The notes under the pieces are model-generated. The model saw only the letters and a list, made by a program, of their open reading frames with translations. It was not told the origin of the DNA and did not search any database. A stretch of DNA of 64,000 bases, from the NCBI RefSeq assembly GCF_000374025.1, contig NZ_KB893175.1, positions 62,001 through 126,000 on the forward strand. Reading direction: 5' to 3'. The translations under genes were made by a program, and so were the position numbers. Numbering within the stretch: position 1 is the stretch's first letter; each line of letters starts with the position of its first letter. Origin of the DNA: Spirosoma panaciterrae DSM 21099. GTDB taxonomy: Bacteria; Bacteroidota; Bacteroidia; Cytophagales; Spirosomataceae. Below, one piece after another: positions 42,766 to 53,101 of the stretch.

Positions 42766-42837
42766 AGTAGTAAGGAGTAAGAAGGGCCGACGACAACGCT
42801 TTTATTTGTCTGTTAGCCTTTCTTATTCCTTACTACT
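42766..42837. repeat. Low-complexity stem-loop, element E
   Basis: AGTAGTAAGGAGTAAGAAGGG (42766-42786) pairs at 19 of 21 positions with CCTTTCTTATTCCTTACTACT (42817-42837). The loop holds GGCCGACGACAACGC, distantly like the CTGRCGCA tip. The flanking sequence GCAGTGAGGAGCGAG continues the same purine words. The right arm ends 1 nt before the permease stop codon. Confidence 0.75.
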
Positions 42838-42838
42838 T

Positions 42839-43678
42839 TTAAATATCATCTACAAAGGTATTCTCCCGTTTCCGAAAAAAGTAGAGGGAGAGGGCCAAAC
42901 ATACCAGTACAATGCTGACAGATATAAGTAAACTCTGCGGATTGAAGTAGGCTTTCTCGCCCAGCAGCGACCACCGGAACCCATCGATAATACCCACCAT
43001 GGGGTTGGCCCAATACAAGGGCGCCCACCATTCCGACGCTTTATCGGCAACCAGTCGGCTGCTATAGGCAATTGGACAGATATAAAACCCAACCTGAACA
43101 ATAAACGGAATGAGCTGGGCTATATCGCGGAAGCGAACATTGACAGCCGCGAAGAACAGGCCAAACGCAAAAGAGGCCAGTAACGCCAGTAAAATAAAGG
43201 CAGGAAGCAGCAATAGGTGCCAGTCGGGAATAAACTGGTACCAGATGGCCAGCAGAATAAACAGCCCAAGCGATACCAGAAAGTCGACCAGACTGATGGC
43301 AATCGAACTCAAAGGCATGATTAATCTTGGGAAGTATACCTTCGTGACCAGGTTTGAATTGAGGGTAACACTGTTGCTGATCTGGGTAAATGCGGTCGAG
43401 AAGAATGTCCAAACCGTAATGCCTCCCAGCACCATCAGCGGATATGGAATACCGGGATCGGGCGGCAGCTTGGCAATCTTGCTGAAAACAAATACCATAA
43501 TCAGCATGGTGGTAAGCGGGCGAATAAGGCCCCAGGCTGTACCAAGTGCTGTTTGCTTATAACGAACCGTTACGTCGCGCATCGACAGAATATAAAGCAA
43601 CTCCCGATTGCGCCACAGATCCCGCCAATAGTGCCGTTCCGAACGGCCTGGCTGGATAACAACTTCGTGTGTTTTCAA
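42839..43678 (-). CDS. wzm: ABC-transporter permease for polysaccharide export (Wzm)
   Basis: 279 residues with six membrane helices, ABC-2 type. It starts at a TTG (43678): the frame has a stop three codons upstream and no ATG before the conserved region, so a non-ATG start is needed. The conserved pre-TM helix 'LLYILSMRDVTVRYKQTALGTAWGLIRP' (core RDVTVRYKQTALGTAWGL) is the Wzm/KpsM hallmark; 'LYWANPMVGIIDGFRWSLLG' near the end is another. With Wzt it moves the undecaprenyl-diphosphate-linked glycan across the inner membrane. Confidence 0.93.
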   Translation of the reverse strand: MKTHEVVIQPGRSERHYWRDLWRNRELLYILSMRDVTVRYKQTALGTAWGLIRPLTTMLIMVFVFSKIAKLPPDPGIPYPLMVLGGITVWTFFSTAFTQISNSVTLNSNLVTKVYFPRLIMPLSSIAISLVDFLVSLGLFILLAIWYQFIPDWHLLLLPAFILLALLASFAFGLFFAAVNVRFRDIAQLIPFIVQVGFYICPIAYSSRLVADKASEWWAPLYWANPMVGIIDGFRWSLLGEKAYFNPQSLLISVSIVLVCLALSLYFFRKRENTFVDDI

Positions 43679-43750
43679 AACGAATTACAGTTTATAGGTA
43701 TTGATAAGACAGTTCGTGGGGTTTATTGGTCACCGCTTCAGCGTAACGTC

Positions 43751-44863
43751 TTATTCTTTCATGATTGAACGATAGGTCTCCCGTACGAAAATGATCACGA
43801 TCGAAAGGACCAGCGTCAGCGCAATGCCAACCTGAAGGCCCTGTGTCTTGATAACTTCGCGGAATAATGGATAGGTAACGGGCTCGATAACGGTAAATAA
43901 TGGGGTTTCCCGGATCAGCGATAAACGCATGTTATCGGCACTTTGGAGCGCCTGGTAATACAGACCGGAGAGGAAGGTCGAATTGCGGGTCAACTTACTC
44001 TCTTTCAGTTTGGCCTGGGCTACGACCACCTGCTGATTCTGGTCCATATACTGAGCCAGTTGATTCTCCGTTCCCGTGATTATTTTGGCTAGAGAGTCGG
44101 CTCGTTGTTCGAGCATCTCATACATCTCCCGGGTTTTCTTTGTTTGTTTCTTCTGATAATCTTCCTCAATGGTTTTCAGATGCGTGTTCAGGAAGGTTGC
44201 CGTCAGCTTTTCGTCTTCCATGAAGCACTCCAATTGCATGAAGGAGGATTTACGCTCAGGTTGCTTGATCGCCATTTCACCTTCGATCCGGCCACAGATA
44301 CCAGCCATCACGATCTGTTCCATTTTCGTGTATTGATCGGGCGTTTTGGCTTTCTTAAAATAAAAAGCGCGTAAGGAGTCATTGTCTTCCCACTCTTTAT
44401 CGCGGATGCCGCTGTGACGGATATAGTAGTTGACCAGCAGCGTATCTTTGCCATTGATCGTGTCGGTTTTCATCAGCGTCTTTTCCAGTACAGGCCGGGA
44501 TGTAGCATAGATCAGGAAGTTGTCGCCCACGAAAATATTGGCATCAGGAGCACCCGACGATAGACCAAATGCACTGGCCAACTGCCCTAAGTCGCCACCA
44601 AAACTACTGCTGGATGAGCCGCCACCGAGGTTGAACATGATGCTGCCCGTATAAACGATTCGGGGTTTGTGCATCATGTCGTAGATAAAACCGGCAATGC
44701 CCCCAATACCAACCAGAATAACGAGCAGTTTCCAGTTTCGATAGAAAACGTTCTTGACGGCTAATACCCGTAAAACGACCGATTTGGGCGAAATCTCATC
44801 GGGAGGCAACGGACGGCTCACGATGACGTTTGGATCTGTATTTGTTTTATTTGTAGGGTTCAT
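43751..44863 (-). CDS. Wzz/KpsE-type polysaccharide co-polymerase
   Basis: 370 residues: one membrane helix near the N-terminus (about 40-60, 'NWKLLVILVGIGGIAGFIYD'), a periplasmic region with long coiled-coil helices ('KTREMYEMLEQRADSLAKII'), and a second helix at the C-terminus ('GLQVGIALTLVLSIVIIFV'). This two-helix layout without a tyrosine-kinase domain matches chain-length/export proteins (PCP). The Gly/Ser patch 'LGGGSSSSSFGGDLGQL' is a flexible loop. It lies 15 nt downstream of the Wza-like gene and upstream of wzm/wzt, as in ABC-dependent capsule loci where KpsE-like proteins bridge the ABC exporter and the outer-membrane channel. Confidence 0.9.
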   Translation of the reverse strand: MNPTNKTNTDPNVIVSRPLPPDEISPKSVVLRVLAVKNVFYRNWKLLVILVGIGGIAGFIYDMMHKPRIVYTGSIMFNLGGGSSSSSFGGDLGQLASAFGLSSGAPDANIFVGDNFLIYATSRPVLEKTLMKTDTINGKDTLLVNYYIRHSGIRDKEWEDNDSLRAFYFKKAKTPDQYTKMEQIVMAGICGRIEGEMAIKQPERKSSFMQLECFMEDEKLTATFLNTHLKTIEEDYQKKQTKKTREMYEMLEQRADSLAKIITGTENQLAQYMDQNQQVVVAQAKLKESKLTRNSTFLSGLYYQALQSADNMRLSLIRETPLFTVIEPVTYPLFREVIKTQGLQVGIALTLVLSIVIIFVRETYRSIMKE

Positions 44864-44878
44864 ACGTAGACTCCTGAC

Positions 44879-47494
44879 TTAGTTTCCGACCCGGCTTAAA
44901 GCGATGATCAACCCGATGACACTAAGTAATGACGAAATGGTACCAGCGGTTGAACTGAGGATTTGCTGTGGGGTTAGTGGCGTTGCTGTCCGTTTTGGGA
45001 CTACAATTTCCGCGCCGGGTTCTACACGCGGATAAACGTTGAAGAACATAAATTTCCGGGTACGGTCGACCGAACCGTTGGCATACACGATAAACGATTT
45101 CCGACGCTGTGATTTCGACGTAAATCCGCCTGTTTGCGAGATGTAGTCCTGGAATGTCTGTCCTGAGCGGTATTTAACCGTGTTGGGCAATTGCACTTCT
45201 CCCTGAATTCGTACTGTCTCAAGCAGTTTTGGAATGCGAAGTGTATCGCCTTCCTGTACCAGGATGTCTTCGCTTGAGCCTGGTTTTGTCAGGATTTTCT
45301 TCAAATTGATACCAATCGACTCCGTAGAGGTTGGCGATTGCACTTCCGTTTCGACAATAGTTTTGGAAGCATTGTCGCCCACCTCCTGAATAGCCCGCTG
45401 CTTCCGCTGTAGTTCGTCTGAACTCAATCGCACAGGGCGGACCAGCGTAGCCCCTTCTACATAAGCTTGCGGAGTTAAACCACCCGATTGCATCACCAGA
45501 TCCGAAATTTTCATGTCTTTGCTCCGAATGGCATAAGGCCCCGGCATAATTACTTCGCCCACAACAGCCGCATAGGTTTGTTCGAGGTAATTAGGTGAAC
45601 GACGAACGATGATCTGATCAAATGGTTCAAGAACAAAATTTCGGTTTGCATCATTGGATAGGGTCAGATCCCGGTTGACGTTGAAACGGTAGATATCGGC
45701 AATTTGGGCTGTCGGCGATTTGGGATCGACGTCTTTTTTACGGCGTACTACCTCCACAACTGAATAAGCTGCCGATTCCTTCAGGCCACCCGTTTTGACC
45801 AGCACATCGTTGAGCGTCATATTGGCCATGTAAGCCATACCAGGGTCAGGCTTGTTCAATTCACCAATGGCTGATATGGTTGCCTGCTGAGCCAGTTCGA
45901 AGCGTGAAGGGATGATGACCTGATCTTCACGCTGAAGCGGGATATCCGGGTCAGTACCAGCCAAAATGTTAGCCAGATTGATCGACAGGTTTTCGACCGC
46001 TAAATCTTCGCGGGTTCGTACAATATTTACGCGCCCTGTAAAGGCATCTCCTCGTATGCCTTCGGCCGATTTGATAAGATCTTTCAGCGTCTTGTTGTTG
46101 TCGAGCGAGTACTCACCGGGACGGAAAACAGCCCCTTCAATCGTAATCTTGTTTTCAAAACGATTCAAAACCCGTTCGACCGACACGACATCGCCATCCT
46201 GCATAACAAACGTCTTGAACTCTGGCGCTGTAACGTCGGTAACCTTCAGTTCGCGGTCAGTAACCCGGGTAACCTTCAGACGACCTTTATAAGCATTGGC
46301 CGTAAAATCACCCGCATAGAACAGCAACCGATCGAGGGTTTCGCCTGGGAGCATTTCAAAAATATTGGATCGTTTTACGGCTCCGCCAATTTCAATTCGT
46401 TCAATGAAGGTGGTGAATCGAATGTTGTCGTTATCCTGCAAACGGAGGTCGTTTTGCTGAATACCATTCAGCAGATAATCGTATAAATCGAGTGTAGCTA
46501 CAATGCGGTTGTTGCGGATGAGCTGCACTTTCCGATAGGAGCCAATGTCGTTAGGCCCACCAGCCTGATAGATGGCATTCATGACCGTCGATAAACCCGA
46601 CATGGTGTACGTACCCGGACGAACAGCATCGCCGGTGACCGTCACCCGGATACTACGGATCGACCCGAGCGATACTTCCAGGAATGTGTTCTGTGCCCCA
46701 TAGGATGAATTCCGAAGCCCTACAAACTTCGTTGCCATCCGGCTGAGCAGCCGTTCTTTCGCTTTCTCTACTGATAAGCCAGAAACGAAAATTGGTCCAA
46801 TACCCGTTTGCTGAGCAATGTAAACAAAGCCTTCGGGCGAAACCTTTTGCGAATAGTCTCCTTCCGAATACCCGTACATCCGAATGTTTAACTCATCGCC
46901 GGGACCAACGATATAGTTGCGGGGCGTGGCAATGTTTATATTTGGCTGGAAAGTCGCAGCCATGGCGGGGTCGTTGAACAGCGAATACCCGAACAGTTTC
47001 TGACGACGTTCTTCCTGTTCACGGCGCTGAGCCTGTTTTATGCGTTCTTCAGCAAGTTCTTCATCCGTAGCCGGGGCGGTTTCCGAATTGGTGTCCTGCT
47101 TATCGAACTGCTGATTGCCATTCGTACCATTAGGCGTGTTCGTTGTGTTCCCGTTATTGCCCGTACGCGATTGTTGGGCAGGGGTAGGGTTCCCAGTACG
47201 ACCGTTGGTTGCGTTTTGCCCCCGTTGGTTGAGTTGTTGCTGAACATTTGCTGGTAGGTTAGCTGGATTCACGCCCGATGGAAGAGCGGTTCCTCTGCCG
47301 GGGGCGGCTGGGTTAGCCGAACTTGGCGCAGCAGGGGCGGCCCCTGTTGAGGGCGCTACCTGAGCCTGGGTTGTCAACCCGACTAAAAGAGCCAGTAAAC
47401 CAATAAAACAGCTAGTCAATTGACGGGGTAAACGGCTATCGCCGAAAAGAAAAAAATTCAGTGGGAACACGTGAATAATTCTTGGATTTTGCAT
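44879..47494 (-). CDS. Wza-like polysaccharide export protein with multiple SLBB domains
   Basis: 871 residues from ATG 47494; the frame to 47521 needs a TTG. A signal peptide ('LTSCFIGLLALLVGLTTQAQ') is followed by a low-complexity segment rich in Asn, Gly, Thr, Pro and Gln (about 45-130), a polysaccharide export domain ('YIVGPGDELNIRMYGYSEGD') and five or six SLBB modules ('VTVTGDAVRPGTYTMSGL', 'ITIEGAVFRPGEYSLDNN', 'AVVGEVIMPGPYAIRS', 'VRIQGEVQLPNTVKYRSG'), ending in a hydrophobic C-terminus. It forms the channel or periplasmic conduit of the exporter. It is the first gene of the long operon; its promoter should be in the 240-nt divergent gap 47495-47734, where no clean consensus is visible. 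Confidence 0.92.
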   Translation of the reverse strand: MQNPRIIHVFPLNFFLFGDSRLPRQLTSCFIGLLALLVGLTTQAQVAPSTGAAPAAPSSANPAAPGRGTALPSGVNPANLPANVQQQLNQRGQNATNGRTGNPTPAQQSRTGNNGNTTNTPNGTNGNQQFDKQDTNSETAPATDEELAEERIKQAQRREQEERRQKLFGYSLFNDPAMAATFQPNINIATPRNYIVGPGDELNIRMYGYSEGDYSQKVSPEGFVYIAQQTGIGPIFVSGLSVEKAKERLLSRMATKFVGLRNSSYGAQNTFLEVSLGSIRSIRVTVTGDAVRPGTYTMSGLSTVMNAIYQAGGPNDIGSYRKVQLIRNNRIVATLDLYDYLLNGIQQNDLRLQDNDNIRFTTFIERIEIGGAVKRSNIFEMLPGETLDRLLFYAGDFTANAYKGRLKVTRVTDRELKVTDVTAPEFKTFVMQDGDVVSVERVLNRFENKITIEGAVFRPGEYSLDNNKTLKDLIKSAEGIRGDAFTGRVNIVRTREDLAVENLSINLANILAGTDPDIPLQREDQVIIPSRFELAQQATISAIGELNKPDPGMAYMANMTLNDVLVKTGGLKESAAYSVVEVVRRKKDVDPKSPTAQIADIYRFNVNRDLTLSNDANRNFVLEPFDQIIVRRSPNYLEQTYAAVVGEVIMPGPYAIRSKDMKISDLVMQSGGLTPQAYVEGATLVRPVRLSSDELQRKQRAIQEVGDNASKTIVETEVQSPTSTESIGINLKKILTKPGSSEDILVQEGDTLRIPKLLETVRIQGEVQLPNTVKYRSGQTFQDYISQTGGFTSKSQRRKSFIVYANGSVDRTRKFMFFNVYPRVEPGAEIVVPKRTATPLTPQQILSSTAGTISSLLSVIGLIIALSRVGN

Positions 47495-47734
47495 ATTTTT
47501 AAGAAGTCGAACAAATTGCAAGCAACGCCGACTAAGACCAGTAATTAACGAACAATTAATTCGTGTAGTACGCAGGATAGTTTAGTTGGCAAAGTAAGTG
47601 AACTTTTGTTGGATTTTAAATAGTTTCCTTTTGAATGGTAAGTTTTATACTTCTAACTACACACGGTATAATTTTTCCGATGTGTTGGATTGAGTAGCAA
47701 AACTACTACTTTTTTAGTTAATCCGATAACCTAC

Positions 47735-49630
47735 ATGACAGAATCTCTGAACCAGCCGGTTCAATACAATGAAGACAGCATCCGCTCGCTGGATTGGCGT
47801 GAGCACATTCGCCTGCGACCAGGCATGTATATTGGTAAACTGGGCGACGGATCGGCTGCCGATGACGGTATCTATGTGCTGCTGAAAGAAACGATTGATA
47901 ACTGCATTGACGAACACGTAATGGGCTTCGGCAAAACGATCGACGTGCGGGTAACCGACCATCGGGTCGAAGTGCGCGACTATGGCCGGGGGATTCCGCT
48001 CGGTAAAGTGGTCGAGGTAGTATCGAAGATCAATACCGGGGGGAAATATGACTCTGGTGCCTTTCAGAAATCGGTAGGGCTCAATGGCGTCGGGACCAAA
48101 GCAGTTAATGCGTTATCGACCTACTTCCGGGTGCAGTCGTTTCGGGAAGGCCGAACCGTATGGGCTGAATTTGAGCGGGGTGAACTGAAACAACAGGGTG
48201 AGGAAGTCTCGTCTGAACGCAACGGCACGCTGATTTGCTTCGAGCCCGACGATACCGTCTTTAAGCATTTTCACTTCATCCCGCAGTTTCTGGAGAATAT
48301 GATCTGGAATTACTGCTACCTGAATGCTGGTCTAACCATCGCATTCAACAAGCAGAAGTATATTTCTCAGAATGGCCTCCTCGATCTGTTGCGGAATAAA
48401 ACCGATGAAGATTCGCTCCGCTATCCGATTATCCACCTCAAAGGACATGATATCGAAATTGCGCTTACTCACGGCAATCAGTATGGCGAAGAATATTATT
48501 CGTTTGTCAACGGGCAGAACACAACGCAGCATGGTACCCACCTCAATGCATTGAAAGAAGCCGTTGTAGAAACCGTACGTAAACACTACGACAAAAACTA
48601 TGAAACCACTGATATACGGGCCAGTATTATAGCTGCCATCAGTATCCGGGTTCAGGAACCTGTGTTCGAGTCGCAGACGAAGACTAAGTTAGGTTCGGTC
48701 AATATGTCGCCGGAGCCAAATGCCCAATCGGTTCGTTCATTTGTAATCGATTTTGTGAAAGAACGCCTGGACGACTACCTGCACATTAACCCATCGGTAC
48801 GTGATGCACTCAAAAAGCGAATCGAACAGTCGGAACGGGAACGCAAGGAACTCGCTGGTATCAAAAAACTGGCCAATGATCGTGCCAAAAAGGCAAGTCT
48901 TCATAACAAAAAACTACGCGATTGCCGAAACCATTTGTCCGACCTGAAAGCAGAAGATCGATACCAGACCACTCTGTTCATCACCGAGGGGGATTCGGCC
49001 AGTGGCTCGATTACAAAATCGCGGAATGTACAGACTCAGGCTGTGTTTAGCCTGCGAGGCAAGCCATTGAATTGCTTTGGCCTGACCAAAAAAGTGGTGT
49101 ATGAAAATGAAGAGTTTAACCTGCTTCAGCACGCGCTCGACATTGAGGATGGCCTGGAAGGGCTGCGGTATAACCGTATTGTGATCGCTACTGACGCGGA
49201 TGTCGATGGAATGCACATCCGGTTGTTGATGCTGACTTTCTTCCTGCAATTTTTTCCTGATCTGGTCAGGAATGGCCACCTCTACATCCTGGAGACTCCT
49301 CTGTTCCGGGTTCGGAATCCTAAAAACCATAAGGAGACTACCTATTGCTATTCGGAGGAGGAAAAGCAGAAAGCGATTGACAAGCTTACAAAGGGTGGGA
49401 AGAAGGTTGAAATTACCCGATTTAAGGGCCTGGGCGAGATATCACCGGAAGAATTTGGCTTATTCATCGGTGAAAATATGCGATTAGAGCCTGTAATTAT
49501 GGAGAAGGAAACCTCGATTCCGAAGCTGCTCAGCTATTTTATGGGGAAGAATACGCCCGAGAGGCAGCGATTTATCATCGATAACCTTCGTATCGAAAAA
49601 GATGTAGATGAAGCAGCACTGGTAGCCTAA
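47735..49630 (+). CDS. parE: DNA topoisomerase IV subunit B / type IIA topoisomerase ATPase
   Basis: 631 residues from ATG 47735 ([14 protein letters not shown]); a TTG frame to 47690 is unlikely. GHKL ATPase: '[13 protein letters not shown]', '[14 protein letters not shown]' (catalytic Glu and Asn), '[14 protein letters not shown]'. Transducer, then TOPRIM motifs EGDSASGS (about 418) and DADVDGMH (about 487). It decatenates and relaxes DNA with ParC. The length and opening fit Bacteroidota ParE better than GyrB, which is why parE is used, though GyrB-type activity cannot be excluded. parC is not in the window. A hairpin terminator follows. Confidence 0.93.
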   Translation: MTESLNQPVQYNEDSIRSLDWREHIRLRPGMYIGKLGDGSAADDGIYVLLKETIDNCIDEHVMGFGKTIDVRVTDHRVEVRDYGRGIPLGKVVEVVSKINTGGKYDSGAFQKSVGLNGVGTKAVNALSTYFRVQSFREGRTVWAEFERGELKQQGEEVSSERNGTLICFEPDDTVFKHFHFIPQFLENMIWNYCYLNAGLTIAFNKQKYISQNGLLDLLRNKTDEDSLRYPIIHLKGHDIEIALTHGNQYGEEYYSFVNGQNTTQHGTHLNALKEAVVETVRKHYDKNYETTDIRASIIAAISIRVQEPVFESQTKTKLGSVNMSPEPNAQSVRSFVIDFVKERLDDYLHINPSVRDALKKRIEQSERERKELAGIKKLANDRAKKASLHNKKLRDCRNHLSDLKAEDRYQTTLFITEGDSASGSITKSRNVQTQAVFSLRGKPLNCFGLTKKVVYENEEFNLLQHALDIEDGLEGLRYNRIVIATDADVDGMHIRLLMLTFFLQFFPDLVRNGHLYILETPLFRVRNPKNHKETTYCYSEEEKQKAIDKLTKGGKKVEITRFKGLGEISPEEFGLFIGENMRLEPVIMEKETSIPKLLSYFMGKNTPERQRFIIDNLRIEKDVDEAALVA

Positions 49631-49656
49631 ATAGCTAACGATTTAGCTGTATTGGG

Positions 49657-49686
49657 AAATGCCCACTGGTTGGCCAGTGGGCATTT
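49657..49686 (+). terminator. Terminator after parE
   Basis: AAATGCCCACTGG (49657-49669) and CCAGTGGGCATTT (49674-49686) pair perfectly over 13 bp around TTGG. A broken T-run (CTGTTTTG) follows. Confidence 0.8.
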
Positions 49687-49828
49687 CTGTTTTGAGACCT
49701 TTAGGAACGTGTATTACTCAAGAACGAACATGGATTAAATGGAAAATAATATTCATTCTTGAAAGTGTTATGTATTTAATAATATCAATCTTTAATACCG
49801 ATATTAATTACTTTTTTGGAATAAAATA

Positions 49829-49858
49829 TTGTTAATATCTATTTATGGAATATTTTTG
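49829..49858 (+). promoter_or_regulatory. Consensus Bacteroidota promoter of the susCD-like operon
   Basis: TTG (49829-49831), exactly 19 nt, TATTTTTG (49851-49858): a full match to TTG-N19-TAnnTTTG in a very AT-rich context. Transcription would start near 49865, leaving a leader of about 40 nt before the ATG at 49907. Confidence 0.85.
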
Positions 49859-49906
49859 CGGCTTATTAAAAAATGATTAAAGGAAAATCAACCTTACAAA
49901 CACTTC

Positions 49907-52900
49907 ATGAAAAAACTTTTATTAACTACTTGGTTATTAACCATTGTATTTAGTTTGCCAGTTGTCGCACAGGATATAACTGTGTCGGGCCGGGTAACAT
50001 CATCGGAAGATGGAGTAGGCTTACCCGGAGTAAGCGTTCAACTCAAAGGAACCTCGCGCGGCACAACCACCGATGCCGAGGGAAAATACCGGATCAATGC
50101 ACCAGCCAGTGGTCGGCTTGTATTTAGTTTTATTGGGTTTGCCTCAAAAGAGTTTGTAATCGGGAATCAATCTACGATCACGGTCGAGCTGACTCCCGAT
50201 GCAGCGAATCTGGATGAGGTTATTGTTACGACTTTCGGAACCACCAAAAAGGCTGCATTTACAGGCTCGGCGGGTATCATCTCGCCAACGCAAATCCAGA
50301 ATCGTCCAATTACAAACATTGGGCAGGCTCTTTCCGGTGCAATTGCGGGGGTTCAGACAACGGCTGGTAGTGGACAGCCTGGTACTGCACCAGATATTCG
50401 AATCCGGGGTTTTGGCTCAATTTCCTCGGGAAATGACCCACTCTATGTAGTTGATGGAATTCCATATTCGGGAAGCATTGCCAACCTGAGCCCTAATGAT
50501 ATTGAAAGTATCTCGGTCTTGAAGGATGCCGCTTCGACGGCGCTGTACGGGTCGCGGGCGGCCAATGGGGTGGTTGTAGTAACGACAAAAAAAGGACAGA
50601 AAGACCGAAGTGCTGTCAACGTGCGCTACACCAAAGGGTTTAGTACGCGCGGTTTGCCTGAGTATGATCGGGTTGGCGTAGGAGAGTACTATCCGCTGAT
50701 GTGGGAAATGTATCGGAACAGTGTGGCGTATCGGGCAACCAATCCAGTGGCACTGGCTACGGCGAATGCGGATGCCACCAGCCGATTGATTAGCCTTGTC
50801 GGTTACAACGTATATAATGTACCGGACAACCAGGTTGTTGATGTCAACGGACAAATGAACCCGAATGCTACGCTTAAGTTTTCGCCCGATGATCTGAATT
50901 GGGAAAAGCCGATTATGCGCCAGGGCAACCGGGATGAGATAACCGTAGGGCTTTCGGGTGGCCAGAATAAGACCGATTATTACGTGTCGTTCTCATATCT
51001 GAATGATAAAGGGTATCTGATCCGGTCGGACTATGATCGGTTTACGGGCCGGTTGAATGTGAATTCGCAGATGAAGTCGTGGTTACGGGCGGGTGCCAAT
51101 ATTTCAACTACCCTAACAAAGTCGAATCAGGCCGATGCAGGTAGCAGTACTGCCTTTGTCAATCCGTTCTATTTCTCACGGAACATGGGGCCAATCTACC
51201 CGGTATATGCCTACGATCCTGCGAATCCGGGCCAGTTTCTAACGCTGCCCAATGGGGATCGACGTTGGGATTATGGTAACCTGACGGCTCTGGGTCTGCC
51301 CGCCCGCCCGCAGTTTGGTGGTCGCCATTCCGTTGCCGAAACGCTGCTGAACCAGAACTATTTCCGCCGGAATGTATTGGGTGCTCGTGGTTTTGCAGAA
51401 GTTTCCTTCCTGAAGGATTTTAAGTTTTCGGTGAATATCGGTACCGATATTACCAACTACAACGGGTATACGTTCGGTAACCCTGAAGTGGGAGATGGGG
51501 CGCCGGCTGGCCGGGCTTCGCATGAATTTCAGAATATTTCGAGCTACAACCTGAACCAGTTGCTGAACTACAACAAAGGATTTGGCAAGCATAATTTTGA
51601 AGTACTACTCGGACATGAAAATTTCCAGGTCAATGACAATAACCTGGCCGGTTCACGCTCTCAACTGATTCTGGAAGGGAATTATGAACTGGTAAACTTC
51701 ACGACTACTACCAACCTGTCTTCGGTATTCAACACACGCCGGGTTGAGGGGTATTTCTCACGCGTAAATTACGATTACGACCAGAAATACTTTCTATCGG
51801 GGTCGGTTCGTCGGGATGGCTCAAGTAAATTTTATACCGATTCTCGCTGGGGTACTTTCTATTCGGTCAGCGGTGCGTGGCGGTTAGATCAGGAGGAGTT
51901 CGTCCGGTCGATTCCGAGTATCAATCTGCTGAAATTGAGAAGCTCATATGGGCAAACGGGTAACGACGGCGGTGGCAATACGGCCGATGGAGCCAATATT
52001 AGCTACTACGCCTGGCAGCCACTTTACGGATTGGGCTGGAACAACGCGTCGGAAGCGGGTATTTTGCAAACCAGTCTGGGTAACCGAAATCTGGCATGGG
52101 AATCGAGCAATTCTTTTGATGTCGGGCTGGAGTTTAGCCTATTCAAAGGACGTGTATCGGGTACCGTCGAATACTTCAATCGCCAGTCGTCGAACCTGAT
52201 TTTTGATGTGCCTCTACCCCTGTCGGCGGGTATTTCTACTGTTACCCGAAACATTGGAACCATGTATAACCGGGGTATTGAAGTAGAACTGGGGCTAGAG
52301 CCTGTTCGGACAAAAGATTTCACCTGGCGCCTGGATCTGAATGCGACTACCCTTAAAAACCGGATTACCAAAATGCCAGACGAAAACCCGGAGATCATCG
52401 ACGGTACAAAAAAACTGGCAGTGGGACGGTCAATCTACGATTACTGGCTGCGGGAGTATGCAGGCGTGAACTCTGCCAATGGCGAAGCGCAGTATCGAGC
52501 GGCCAACTACGTAGCGGCAAATACCCGTATTACTGAGCAGGGCGATACCCTGACCAACAGTGTCAATAATGCCCGCTATCGTTATAATGGTACATCGATC
52601 CCGGCCTTGATGGGGGGCTTTACCAATACCTTTAAGTACAAAGGGCTGTCGCTATCGGCGTTGGTCGTGTATCAGATTGGCGGTAAAACCTACGATGGAG
52701 CCTATGCTGCGCTGATGAGTGCTGGAGGGTATGGTAGCGCCAAGCATGTCGATATTCTGAAGCGGTGGCGTAATCCGGGCGACATCACCGATGTGCCTCG
52801 TATGGATGCCGGTCGGACTTCGGACTTTGATGCGGCCTCGGACCGCTGGCTCATCGATGCCAGTTATCTGAACCTTCGCTCAGTAACGCTCTCATATGCG

Positions 52901-53083
52901 TTGCCAACGACCCTGGCCCGGAAAGTATTCCTGGAAAATGCGCAGGTATATCTGAGTGCGGAAAACTTCCTGATTCTGTCGAACCGAAAGGGTATGAACG
53001 TGCAACAGAATTTTACTGGGGTCACCAGCAACGTATTCAGCCCGGCCAAAAGTGTCGTTCTTGGGGTTTCATTTACATTATAA
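49907..53083 (+). CDS. SusC/RagA-family TonB-dependent outer-membrane transporter
   Basis: 1058 residues. Signal peptide (ending VVAQ), a carboxypeptidase-like regulatory domain ('VSGRVTSSEDGVGLPGVSV' to 'TVELTPDAANLDEVIVTTFG'), whose end is the TonB-box region, then the plug with the SusC signature 'DPLYVVDGIPYSG' and 'ISVLKDAASTALYGSRAANG', then a 22-strand barrel ending 'KSVVLGVSFTL' with the usual aromatic/hydrophobic last strand. It imports a nutrient, often an oligosaccharide or peptide, with its SusD lid. It is led by a consensus promoter and followed 18 nt later by the SusD gene. There are no glycoside hydrolases or regulators nearby, so the substrate cannot be guessed. Confidence 0.95.
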   Translation: MKKLLLTTWLLTIVFSLPVVAQDITVSGRVTSSEDGVGLPGVSVQLKGTSRGTTTDAEGKYRINAPASGRLVFSFIGFASKEFVIGNQSTITVELTPDAANLDEVIVTTFGTTKKAAFTGSAGIISPTQIQNRPITNIGQALSGAIAGVQTTAGSGQPGTAPDIRIRGFGSISSGNDPLYVVDGIPYSGSIANLSPNDIESISVLKDAASTALYGSRAANGVVVVTTKKGQKDRSAVNVRYTKGFSTRGLPEYDRVGVGEYYPLMWEMYRNSVAYRATNPVALATANADATSRLISLVGYNVYNVPDNQVVDVNGQMNPNATLKFSPDDLNWEKPIMRQGNRDEITVGLSGGQNKTDYYVSFSYLNDKGYLIRSDYDRFTGRLNVNSQMKSWLRAGANISTTLTKSNQADAGSSTAFVNPFYFSRNMGPIYPVYAYDPANPGQFLTLPNGDRRWDYGNLTALGLPARPQFGGRHSVAETLLNQNYFRRNVLGARGFAEVSFLKDFKFSVNIGTDITNYNGYTFGNPEVGDGAPAGRASHEFQNISSYNLNQLLNYNKGFGKHNFEVLLGHENFQVNDNNLAGSRSQLILEGNYELVNFTTTTNLSSVFNTRRVEGYFSRVNYDYDQKYFLSGSVRRDGSSKFYTDSRWGTFYSVSGAWRLDQEEFVRSIPSINLLKLRSSYGQTGNDGGGNTADGANISYYAWQPLYGLGWNNASEAGILQTSLGNRNLAWESSNSFDVGLEFSLFKGRVSGTVEYFNRQSSNLIFDVPLPLSAGISTVTRNIGTMYNRGIEVELGLEPVRTKDFTWRLDLNATTLKNRITKMPDENPEIIDGTKKLAVGRSIYDYWLREYAGVNSANGEAQYRAANYVAANTRITEQGDTLTNSVNNARYRYNGTSIPALMGGFTNTFKYKGLSLSALVVYQIGGKTYDGAYAALMSAGGYGSAKHVDILKRWRNPGDITDVPRMDAGRTSDFDAASDRWLIDASYLNLRSVTLSYALPTTLARKVFLENAQVYLSAENFLILSNRKGMNVQQNFTGVTSNVFSPAKSVVLGVSFTL

Positions 53084-53101
53084 GTTAAGCATCATCAACT
53101 C

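Noticed and set aside
16539-47494. Genomic island or recent transfer of the whole glycan locus
   Set aside because: Glycan loci are often transferred, but no integrase, flanking tRNA, attachment repeat or insertion sequence is seen, and the base composition looks similar to the flanks by eye. A windowed GC and codon-use calculation would be needed.
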